The notes under the pieces: generated by a model
Databases searched by the model: none
Told to the model about the DNA's origin: nothing
Seen by the model: the letters and a program-made list of their open reading frames with translations, nothing else
Position numbers and translations under genes: made by a program
Shown here: piece by piece, positions 19,301 through 25,996 of the stretch
How positions within the stretch are numbered: the first letter of the stretch is position 1
How the letters are laid out: the number at the start of each line of letters is the position of its first letter
Assembly: GCF_001429065.1 (NCBI RefSeq)
Contig: NZ_LMIB01000001.1
Coordinates: forward strand, 1,532,172-1,596,171
From: Sphingomonas sp. Root710
GTDB lineage: Bacteria; Pseudomonadota; Alphaproteobacteria; Sphingomonadales; Sphingomonadaceae
Direction of reading: 5' to 3'
Length of the DNA: 64,000 bases

Positions 19301-21401
19301 TGTCGCCCTCACGCAGCGGCAAGCCGGTCCATTTGGCGATGGCGACCTTGCCATTGCCGTCGCCCTGATCGCGGGCCAGATCGTCGACGGGCGCACCGTT
19401 GAGGCGAAGGTCGATCGCCTGGCCCGGAACATGCCGGATGACAACGCGCAGCACCGGAGCGCGCGGATTATGGTCGAGCATCGGAAACAGCCAGTCGACC
19501 CCGGCCTCATCGCCCGCCCAATCGAGCCAGTCGATGCCGTTGCCCGCCGCTGCCGCATCGTCCGCGACCGCCTCGGAAGGCCGGTTTTCCGCGGCGTCCG
19601 CCTTGGCCGGATCGCGCAGCAGGCTGAAATCGACGCGCTGGAGTGTACCGCCCTGTCCTTCGACGAAGCGCGACAAGGCGCGGCCCGCCGACCGGGTGTC
19701 GGGATCGCAATCGACCGGTGACAGCCCGGCCTTCAGGCTCTGGGTGTCGAGCTGGACGACGTGGCGGCCCTTGCGGACGCCTTCGATATGATAGAGCCCG
19801 TCCTTGTCGGTGACGACATAGGTGCCGTCCTCCATCAGGATGCGAATATTTGCGACGCCCTTGCGTGCATCGCCGGTGAGGCCGCACGCGCCCTCGGTGA
19901 CGCGGCCGACGATCGTCAGCGCGTCGCTGTTCAGCAAGGGTCGAATCCGCACGGCGGCACTGCCGGTAGCGCTGCGCTTGCCGTCGGCATCGGTCGCGAC
20001 GGCACGGTTGAGCGCCTCACCCAGCGGTGCGCCGGGCGAGATCATGACGCTGTAGCGGATTTCGAGCGAGCTTCCCGGGGCCATGACGCCCGGATGGAAG
20101 GTCAGCGAGCGGCCATCCGCACCGACATCGGGCTCGGCGACACCGCGCGTCGATCCGCGGCGATAGCGCATGCCCGGCGGCAGGACGTCGGTGATGGTGA
20201 CGCCCGGAATCGTGGCCGATCCGTCACGATTGGCGAGGCGCAGCCGATATTGGACGGTGTCGCCCGGCGATGCGGTGCGCGCCGAGGCGATCTTGTCGAG
20301 CGACAGGCCCGCGGCGCTGGGGTCGATCGGGATGTCGACCTGGAGCGGATCGACCTGATCGAGCGCGAAATCGCGGCCATAGGAGGCCTCGACGACGATA
20401 TAGGCACCCGCTGGACCTTCGAGCGTCGAAAGGCTGGCGGGGGCGACGGCCGATGGCGCGGTGTAGCCTGGCGGGGCATCGACCTGGAGCCGGTAGCGGC
20501 CCGATGCGATCAGGGGGAAGCGGTATCGCCCGGTTTCCGGTGCGTAGACCGCGCCACCGTCGTCGGTAACCGGCTGGCCGGTGATGACGGTCGATGGATA
20601 GAGACTGACGCCGTCGTCGCCGAACACCTGGGCGGGGCGGCCGGTGTCGGCATTGATCAACGAGACGGTGACGCCGTCGACCGGCTGACCGGTCAGGGAA
20701 TCGAAGACCAGGCCGAAAGGATCGATAAGCGCCTCGTCGCTGGCGTTGTTGGTGCCGTCGCTCGAACCGTCGAATTCCACGGTGACCTTTTCGCGCGCGC
20801 TGGTCTGCAGCACGCAGTCTTCGGAGGCGACCATTGCGACCTTGGCGCTGATTGCTCCGGTGAACATCCCGCTGTCCGGGCCGGTCTCGGTCAGCGTCAG
20901 ATGTTCGGCATCGCCCCGGTCCGACCAGATCACGACGTCGGCGGTCTCGGCGATCGACGGATCGTCATTGCCCGAGGGGTTGGTCAACTCGATCAGCACG
21001 GGCGCATTGGGCGCATAGCTTTGGCTGTCGCGATACATCGATGCCGGCGCCGAGGCCTGACCATCCTGTGCCGCGTCGGCGAGGGTGTGCTGCCCGTTGC
21101 GGCAGAGCGCAACCGGCAATCGACCGGTGAAAGAGGCGGGAAGCCGGGTGAAACGGATCGAGGCGGGCAAGACGCCCGCGCGCTCGATCGATACGGTGTT
21201 CGACGTCAACACATGCGCGGCACCGCCGTCGCGAAAGGACATCGTCGCCATATTGGAAATGGTCTCGGCACCCGCCGCCGCCGTCGAAACGGCGGCAGCG
21301 AGGCCGAGTAGTATCACGCGCGGCAGAGGACGGAGGAGCCGGGTCAAGGCTCCGCCGGTCCCCGGCCGCACGGACGGGGGAAAGGCGTCGATCTCGAACA
21401 A
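16338..21401 (-). CDS. Giant surface protein: CNA-B/DUF11 domains plus predicted outer-membrane beta-barrel (operon gene 4)
   Basis: 1687 residues. After a signal peptide (LLGLAAAVSTAAAGAET) comes a sandwich domain, a CNA-B/SdrD-like segment (about 230-325), a DUF11 domain (about 375-485; VTITDVLPPGMRYRRG), a second carboxypeptidase-regulatory-like segment (about 495-600; TDKDGLYHIEGVRKG), and an invasin/Big-type segment near 745 (HPTIAVRLTDRDGAPVRKG). The last 830 residues are alternating amphipathic strands typical of a large outer-membrane barrel, ending YVTMRLKF plus a 17-residue tail. It is the core of the operon. The first in-frame start is TTG at 21401; TTG at 21347 would give a tighter signal peptide. 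Biological role unknown. Confidence 0.85.
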   Translation of the reverse strand: MFEIDAFPPSVRPGTGGALTRLLRPLPRVILLGLAAAVSTAAAGAETISNMATMSFRDGGAAHVLTSNTVSIERAGVLPASIRFTRLPASFTGRLPVALCRNGQHTLADAAQDGQASAPASMYRDSQSYAPNAPVLIELTNPSGNDDPSIAETADVVIWSDRGDAEHLTLTETGPDSGMFTGAISAKVAMVASEDCVLQTSAREKVTVEFDGSSDGTNNASDEALIDPFGLVFDSLTGQPVDGVTVSLINADTGRPAQVFGDDGVSLYPSTVITGQPVTDDGGAVYAPETGRYRFPLIASGRYRLQVDAPPGYTAPSAVAPASLSTLEGPAGAYIVVEASYGRDFALDQVDPLQVDIPIDPSAAGLSLDKIASARTASPGDTVQYRLRLANRDGSATIPGVTITDVLPPGMRYRRGSTRGVAEPDVGADGRSLTFHPGVMAPGSSLEIRYSVMISPGAPLGEALNRAVATDADGKRSATGSAAVRIRPLLNSDALTIVGRVTEGACGLTGDARKGVANIRILMEDGTYVVTDKDGLYHIEGVRKGRHVVQLDTQSLKAGLSPVDCDPDTRSAGRALSRFVEGQGGTLQRVDFSLLRDPAKADAAENRPSEAVADDAAAAGNGIDWLDWAGDEAGVDWLFPMLDHNPRAPVLRVVIRHVPGQAIDLRLNGAPVDDLARDQGDGNGKVAIAKWTGLPLREGDNLLEARVTDASGKLVTTLTRTVHYANVAAQAEYLPARSHLIADGISHPTIAVRLTDRDGAPVRKGTPVSFEIDQPYMAAVEGDAQDAKPLEGLGRGLPTARVAGDDGVAFIALEPTAQAGAAHIVIKFEQNGQTRTMELRPWLQAAAREWVVVGFGAGTLGHNILSGKARKAGLLSKHDSFTDGQLAFYAKGRIKGSWLLTMAYDSNHKQDKDRGLLSAIDPDRYYTVYGDGTTQGYDAATRGKLYLRLERRQFYALYGDYQTNLTQTQLTRFSRTLNGVKGEFRGRVVSFTGFAANSAESYARDEIQGSGLTGPYRLRGRAILPNSEQVRIETRDRLRSELIVETRNLTRHIDYDIDTDRGTLVFKSPVLSRDADGNPVFIVVDYELYGTGAKRLVAGGRAAVSLLHDRVEIGATMLRDETSGTATVGGVDLKAKVAKNTELRVEAAAGGEGGNSSDRAYVAEVEHHDARIDLLAYVRQQDEHYGVSQQNVVEAGTRKFGADGRVKLTSKIAINAAAWHQQSLTGPAKRDALDARAEWRSDGVSFHAGVKLANDRGVGNLAKKSQLLTMGGSKDLFDGKLLVAAENQFALGGNKDSVDFPVRRTIDASYRFSEAVRLIGGYEMAKGERYAARGLRIGFDVAPWAGAKLTSTVNHETVGESGPRSFAQFGMSQSLPIGEKWTIDASLDMSKTVSGRIPAGAVVNPLHPVALGGTLGQDGNINEDYRSISLGAAWQSGSWSWNGRAEHRNGDSSTRWGVSSNILRRLGEGRTIASTLRLYRIRDKNGAVAAAMSGDVAIAWRPLDSRWSILNRTELRHERGDAGVGAGNLLGVGTANGADALSTRIIDNLAVNWRDGREGEDHRWEASLYYGVKYVRGRFDDDKFDGLIDVTGFDLRRDIGRRIDIGISGSVQHAWTEKAVAFSIGPSVGVSPADNLWISLGYNMKGFHDRDFEDNRYLRQGPYVTMRLKFDQQSMAALGGKIGGMFR

Positions 21402-21409
21402 GAACTAGA

Positions 21410-22516
21410 TCAGTTCAGAGTCACCCGGAAACGCGTCGTCCGCGTCGCTCCAGCCGCCAGGGTCGAGATTTTCGAGGCAATCTTGGTACCGTCGAACGAA
21501 CCGGTGATGGTATCGCTGTCATCCGCTCCGGTCGCGTCGTCGTCCTCGTTATTGCCGTCATTGCTGCACACCCCGAGCAGGGTGGTGCCGTTCACGAACA
21601 GGCTGCCCGCCACGTAGGTCGCGTTGGCGGGGATATTATCGGTTACGGCGACATCGGTCGCGGACCCCGATCCGGTGTTCTTGATCTGGATACAATATTC
21701 GACGACGGCGCCGGGGATTGCCTTGGGCAGCAGCGAGCCGTTGATCGGATCGCTGATCGTCGTGGCTATCTTGGTCACGTCGATCGCGGTCGAACCGATA
21801 TCATATTCGCCGAGCGCCGAAGATTTGCCGTCACGGACCAGATCGGCCGCGCCCGCCGCATCGGCGAAGACGTTGTCGATCGCATTGGCGGTGTCGCCGA
21901 GCGTGGTGGCGATGAGGTCCGCGCCGAGCGACCCGCCGGTGCCACCAGCCGCCGTGATCGCAGTGAGGACGACGCCCGCCACCGCATCGCTGGGCCCGGT
22001 GCTGGGAATATCGGCGACGATGAAGACCGTCTTGCTCTGATCGGGCGCAAGCTCGTCAATATAGGTCGCGGTATCGGTGCCGGCGTCATAGACATTATTG
22101 CCGTTCGCATCGACGAACACGCGGAAGTTATCGACCGCATAATTGTCGCTATGGCCGAGCAGGGTCGCCACCAGCGACAATTGCTGCACGCCGACCAGCT
22201 TGAAATCCTGGGTCGCGTTGGTGTTGTTGGTGACGGTGAACGCGATGACCCGGTCGGTCTCGCCGAAGCTCACGACCGTCGCCGTACCGCCGACCTGCGC
22301 CACCGTGACGTTGACCTTGCGGTCGACGAGGAAGGTCGCGGCGTTCGACGAGACGGGCGTCTGCGCGGCGCCGCCGATCGTGTAGGCGACACTGGCGGTG
22401 TTCGACACCGTCGTGCCTGCGGTCGTCCCCGCCGCGGCATGGACAGCCCCCGAGAGGACCAGCGACACCGCCGTCCCCGAGAAGGCCATCCCCTTGGAAA
22501 GCTTACGCAACTTCAT
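21410..22516 (-). CDS. Exported DUF11-like protein (operon gene 3)
   Basis: A 368-residue exported protein (signal MKLRKLSKGMAFSGTAVSLVLSGAVHAAA). It begins with the phrase TVSNTASVAYTIGGAAQTPVSSN shared in spirit with genes 1 and 4, has a middle calcium-type loop (DANGNNVYDAGTD) and ends with a DUF11 domain (VAVTDNIPANATYVAGSL). AACAGGAG is a good SD. It lies 8 bp before the giant surface gene. Probably secreted or surface-attached; no enzymatic motif seen. Confidence 0.85.
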   Translation of the reverse strand: MKLRKLSKGMAFSGTAVSLVLSGAVHAAAGTTAGTTVSNTASVAYTIGGAAQTPVSSNAATFLVDRKVNVTVAQVGGTATVVSFGETDRVIAFTVTNNTNATQDFKLVGVQQLSLVATLLGHSDNYAVDNFRVFVDANGNNVYDAGTDTATYIDELAPDQSKTVFIVADIPSTGPSDAVAGVVLTAITAAGGTGGSLGADLIATTLGDTANAIDNVFADAAGAADLVRDGKSSALGEYDIGSTAIDVTKIATTISDPINGSLLPKAIPGAVVEYCIQIKNTGSGSATDVAVTDNIPANATYVAGSLFVNGTTLLGVCSNDGNNEDDDATGADDSDTITGSFDGTKIASKISTLAAGATRTTRFRVTLN

Positions 22517-22539
22517 AACTACTCCTGTTTTCAGCCCGA

Positions 22540-23007
22540 TCAGCGAAGCGCTGCGTGAAAGGAAACCTCGCCCGCGGCCCCCGCCGCGATTGGGTTGGTG
22601 ATGTGCCAGCGGACATGGGTGACGTCGGAGAGCCGCGCGGGCCTCCGGACGCCGCCGGGACCGGTGACGACAAGATCGGCGAGGCGCGCGAAGGTGTGGC
22701 CATCGATGGAAAGCTGGGGTTCGATGCCTGCACCCGCGCCGCGGTAAACCATCGTAGCGGGTACCGGGCTGTCGAGCACCACGTCGGCCGCAGGCTGCGC
22801 CGTATCGTTGCGATAGGCGAGGACATAGACCATCGGATCACCCGGAACGGCCCGGGCCGCGGGCACCATCTTCTCGGCTGTGCCGCCGCCCGGGAGACGG
22901 ACGGTCTCGGCCTTGAGCACTCTGGTTTCGAGCGAAATGCCGCCCGCGAAGGCCGGGACGCTCAGCGTCATGGCGATCGCGGCCAGCAAGGCAGACTTGC
23001 ATTTCAT
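22540..23007 (-). CDS. Exported DUF11-like small protein (operon gene 2)
   Basis: 155 residues from the ATG at 23007, preferred because GGAG lies 8 bp upstream and a normal signal peptide results (MKCKSALLAAIAMTLSVPAFA). A TTG at 23025 overlapping the previous stop as TTGA is the longest alternative. The body is one Ig-like domain (VPGDPMVYVLAYRNDTAQPA, VLDSPVPATMVYRG) with the same layout as the DUF11 genes beside it. Function unknown. Confidence 0.8.
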   Translation of the reverse strand: MKCKSALLAAIAMTLSVPAFAGGISLETRVLKAETVRLPGGGTAEKMVPAARAVPGDPMVYVLAYRNDTAQPAADVVLDSPVPATMVYRGAGAGIEPQLSIDGHTFARLADLVVTGPGGVRRPARLSDVTHVRWHITNPIAAGAAGEVSFHAALR

Positions 23008-23021
23008 GGACATGCTCCGTT

Positions 23022-24002
23022 TCAATTGATCCGAACCTGGAAAGTGATCGCGCGCAGGGCGGGAGCGGCGACATCGCCGAGGCGTACCGCAACGCCGGCA
23101 GCGTCATATTGACCGCGATCGTCATCGGCCGCGTCGCTCAGCGCGGCGCCGTCGAGGGTGAGGCTGGCCGGGACATAGGTGGTGCCCGCCGGAATGGCGT
23201 CGGCAATCGCGACATCGCTCGCCACGCCGGTTCCCGCGAAACTGCCTTCGATCCGATAGGTAATGACTGCGCCGCGCCGCGGCTCGGCGCTGCCGTCCGG
23301 CGCGCGGACGCTCTGCGACTTGACCAGACTCGCGGCCAGTCCGCCGGGAACCGGCGCGGGGTTCTCGACGACGCCCCCGCTGTCGCCAATCACCGCGTCA
23401 CCGCCATCCTGCCCGCCGCCGGGCACCGCCGTACCCCGCGCGCCGGCCCCGGTCTCCGACGTGACGGGGAGGATGACCTGGCCCAGGCCGTTGCCGCCCG
23501 TGCCGATCACGAAGACGATGAACGACTGGCCGGGGGCGAGCGGCGGCGTCTTGCCGCCGAACGGAATGGGCTGATCGACGCCGGGGTCGTAGCAGCCATT
23601 GCCGTTGCTGTCGGCCACGACGCCGCTGGCCACGAAATTGCTGCCGCCGGTCACGATGGGCGAACCGGGCATGAAAGCCTCCGGTCCGTTGCCGAGATTG
23701 GTTATGCGAAAGCCGACCGCGACCACGCCGGCCGCCGTCGCGCGCCCGCAGGCCGGCGCGGGCGTCACCGAAAAATCGATGATCTCCCCCACCCGGATGT
23801 CGACCCGGTTCGACGATCGCAACACTGCCCCGGCACCGAGGCTATATTCGATGCGCGCGACATTGCTGATCGTCGTACCCGCCGGGGTCATCGCGGCGGT
23901 CGCGGCCCCCGCAGCGATCGCCGCAGCAGTAGCCGCCCCCGCCGCGCAGACCCCGGTGCGACAAGCACAGGTCAGACGATTGAATTTCACGCGAGAACGC
24001 AA
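23022..24002 (-). CDS. Exported DUF11-like protein (operon gene 1)
   Basis: A 326-residue exported protein, first of the five-gene operon. The N-terminus is unusual: two Cys pairs in a signal-like stretch (LTCACRTGVCAAGAATAAA). The body starts TTISNVARIEYSLGAGAVL, contains DSNGNGCYDPGVD (a calcium-type loop with Cys) and ends in a DUF11 domain (VAIADAIPAGTTYVPASL). The start is either TTG at 24002, which has GAGGG 8 bp upstream, or GTG at 23990. The 170 bp upstream are AT-rich and probably hold the operon promoter. Confidence 0.8.
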   Translation of the reverse strand: MRSRVKFNRLTCACRTGVCAAGAATAAAIAAGAATAAMTPAGTTISNVARIEYSLGAGAVLRSSNRVDIRVGEIIDFSVTPAPACGRATAAGVVAVGFRITNLGNGPEAFMPGSPIVTGGSNFVASGVVADSNGNGCYDPGVDQPIPFGGKTPPLAPGQSFIVFVIGTGGNGLGQVILPVTSETGAGARGTAVPGGGQDGGDAVIGDSGGVVENPAPVPGGLAASLVKSQSVRAPDGSAEPRRGAVITYRIEGSFAGTGVASDVAIADAIPAGTTYVPASLTLDGAALSDAADDDRGQYDAAGVAVRLGDVAAPALRAITFQVRIN

Positions 24003-24172
24003 AACAAAAACCCTCGTAAATTAGGAAATACCCGTATTAAAAACGCGTCTTGCTGATCGCTCAGGAGCGTAAATATTGTATTTAATAGCGGGTTATATTA
24101 TTTGTGATCGGTTATACTTAAGTCACAGAGAATATTCTTTGGTCGTATATTCGCGACGTAAGCGGCACGGAA
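24003..24172 (-). promoter_or_regulatory. AT-rich promoter region of the DUF11 operon
   Basis: This 170-bp gap is strikingly AT-rich against the local composition and holds several TATAAT-like stretches on the minus strand. It lies directly before the first gene of the five-gene operon. No single promoter can be fixed by eye. Confidence 0.4.
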
Positions 24173-24448
24173 TCAACGCTGGACGGCCGACCCGATCTGT
24201 TTGATCGCGAGACACTGCCAGACACCATTGCAACCCTGGGCGGTGCCGCAGCGTGCTATGGTGACGGGAGTTTCGCTCGACAGCGAGCCGCAGCGCGCCA
24301 GACACATCAGGTCGCCTGCGGGCGTACGATAGAGAGCAAGGCGATGATCCGCCTCAGGCCGCCAGGGCAGATCGCTCATCGCGCGTCCGGCCAAGGCCTC
24401 TTTCAGGGCGCGAATCTTCGCCCGCTCTTTCCGATTGATCTTTTCCAT
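24173..24448 (-). CDS. Small hypothetical protein with four cysteines
   Basis: A 91-residue protein from the ATG at 24448, which is preceded by GGGGG; a GTG one codon earlier is possible. The N-terminal 20 residues are basic and helical (INRKERAKIRALKEAL). The rest is compact with four Cys (CLARCG, RCGTAQGC, WQCLA region) and could bind metal or form disulfides. No signal peptide and no family recognised. Confidence 0.6.
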   Translation of the reverse strand: MEKINRKERAKIRALKEALAGRAMSDLPWRPEADHRLALYRTPAGDLMCLARCGSLSSETPVTIARCGTAQGCNGVWQCLAIKQIGSAVQR

Positions 24449-24549
24449 CACAGCCCCCGTTCGAACGCCGGGGCCGTCAGGCCATGGATTATTTAACCTG
24501 GCGTTTCGGAAGAGCCGTTTGCCGGGGCTTTTGCCACCAAAGTCTTACG

Positions 24550-25236
24550 TCAGGCCGGAAAGCCTGCCTGGTTACGGACAGCGAGCCGCACGATCGTTTC
24601 CTCGGTGATCGCGCGCGCGGTAGGCCATAGCGCGATGCCGCCATGTTCCAGCGCGAGCCACGCCGCGCTGAGCGCGGGAAAGCCCAGCGTCCCCGCCAGG
24701 CCGCCCAGGCGATGCCCCAGCGCCCGCTCGTCGCCGCCCGCATCGATCGCCTCGACCGCTTCGAGGAGATTGATCCGCATCCGATCTATCATCGCGTCGG
24801 CCGCCTCGCGGCCGAGCAGATCGGCCAGCTGCGAAGCCCGGTCGCCTTCCGGGATAACCGGCAGCTCGACCGGCAACCAGCGCCGGGCCAGCGCGATCAG
24901 GTCGCTCGCGGCGAAGGGCTTCGACAACAGGCCATCGAAGCCGCGATCGATGAAATGCTGCTCCCCGGCCGTGGGCCCCAGGGTCGTGAAGGCGATGATG
25001 GGGATTTCCCGCGCCCAATCGGCCGCGGCCCGAAGATCGGCAACGGCCTGATAGCCGTCCCGGCCCGGCATCTCTATGTCGGCAAGGATAAGGTCATAGC
25101 GCCGCGCGCGGACCGCCGCGACCGCATCTGCGCCATTGCCGGCGATGTCGACGACCCCGATGGCAGGGAGCAGCGCGGCGACGATGGCCCGGTAGGCCGG
25201 CTCGTCATCGACTAGGAGAATCCCGGAGTTTTCCAT
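24550..25236 (-). CDS. Receiver-Hpt phosphorelay protein
   Basis: 228 residues from the ATG at 25236 (a TTG at 25254 is the longest option). The receiver domain has LVDDE, phospho-acceptor Asp53 (LADIEMPGRDG), Thr pair (FTTLG) and Lys (SKPF). The C-terminal 100 residues form an Hpt-like helical bundle with His175 in GHRLGGLAGTLG. Such proteins pass phosphate between a hybrid kinase and a final regulator. It is divergent from the LuxR/hybrid-kinase operon, which lacks its own Hpt domain, so it is the natural relay partner. Confidence 0.82.
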   Translation of the reverse strand: MENSGILLVDDEPAYRAIVAALLPAIGVVDIAGNGADAVAAVRARRYDLILADIEMPGRDGYQAVADLRAAADWAREIPIIAFTTLGPTAGEQHFIDRGFDGLLSKPFAASDLIALARRWLPVELPVIPEGDRASQLADLLGREAADAMIDRMRINLLEAVEAIDAGGDERALGHRLGGLAGTLGFPALSAAWLALEHGGIALWPTARAITEETIVRLAVRNQAGFPA

Positions 25237-25366
25237 CGCTATTCCCGCGATCAAGACTGTTTATTAGCAAAAGTTTAACTGCTTTTCCACCGGTCGCTAG
25301 GGGGCGCTTGTGGATGGAAGTGCCGGGGCCTAGTCTCGGCCATGTTGATCGCCGGGGTAGATCGGG

Positions 25367-25996
25367 GTGACTACTGGGAGGATATTGATCGCGGACGACC
25401 ATCCGCTGATCCAGGAAGGCATTCAGCTCGCCATAAGGGCGCGTCATCCTGGCAATGTGGTGGACGTCGCGGGAACCATCGCGGAGGCGCAGGCCTTGAT
25501 CGAGCGGCATGGCCGCTATCGATTGCTGCTGCTCGACTATGAGCTGCCCGACGCCAACGGCTTCGGCGGTTTCTTCCAGCTCCAGCACCTGCTGGGGCGG
25601 ACGCCGATCGCGATCATCTCGGCCCACGACACCGCGCAGATGGTGTCGACCGCGCAGGCGGTCGGCGCGGCAGGCTTCCTGTCCAAGCGTCAACCGCTCG
25701 AGATGACGATCGCCGGCATCGAGATAATCCTGAACGGCGGCCGGGTCTTTCCGCCGTCCGCCGGCCCCGACGCGCAGGTCGATCAACTGCGCAAAAAGCT
25801 CGATAGCCTGTCGGGCGCTCAGCGCCGCGTGCTGCTGGCGCTGGCAAGCGGCGACCTCAACAAGCAGATCGCAGCCGACCTCGGTGTGTCCGAAGCCACG
25901 ATCAAGGCGCACCTTTCGGCAATCTTCCGGAAATTGGGGGTCACCAACCGGACGCAGGCGATCCTGATGATGCGGCCGCTGCTCGAACCTTCATGA
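25367..25996 (+). CDS. LuxR-family response regulator
   Basis: A 209-residue regulator with GTG start. Receiver: IADDHP, Asp57 (LLLDYELPDANG), Ser/Ala switch (ISAHD) and Lys (LSKRQP). LuxR HTH at the C-terminus (LSGAQRRVLLALASGDLNK, then VSEATIKAHLSAIFRKL). Its stop overlaps the hybrid-kinase start (ATGA), so they are co-translated. It is the only DNA-binding output in the phosphorelay group 24550-28862. Confidence 0.9.
   Translation: MTTGRILIADDHPLIQEGIQLAIRARHPGNVVDVAGTIAEAQALIERHGRYRLLLLDYELPDANGFGGFFQLQHLLGRTPIAIISAHDTAQMVSTAQAVGAAGFLSKRQPLEMTIAGIEIILNGGRVFPPSAGPDAQVDQLRKKLDSLSGAQRRVLLALASGDLNKQIAADLGVSEATIKAHLSAIFRKLGVTNRTQAILMMRPLLEPS

Noticed and set aside
17181-21311. Three long plus-strand ORFs (335, 491 and 516 codons) opposite the giant surface gene
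   Set aside because: Complement-frame shadows; translations are Arg/Ala/Asp-rich without domains, while the minus strand encodes coherent DUF11 and barrel segments.
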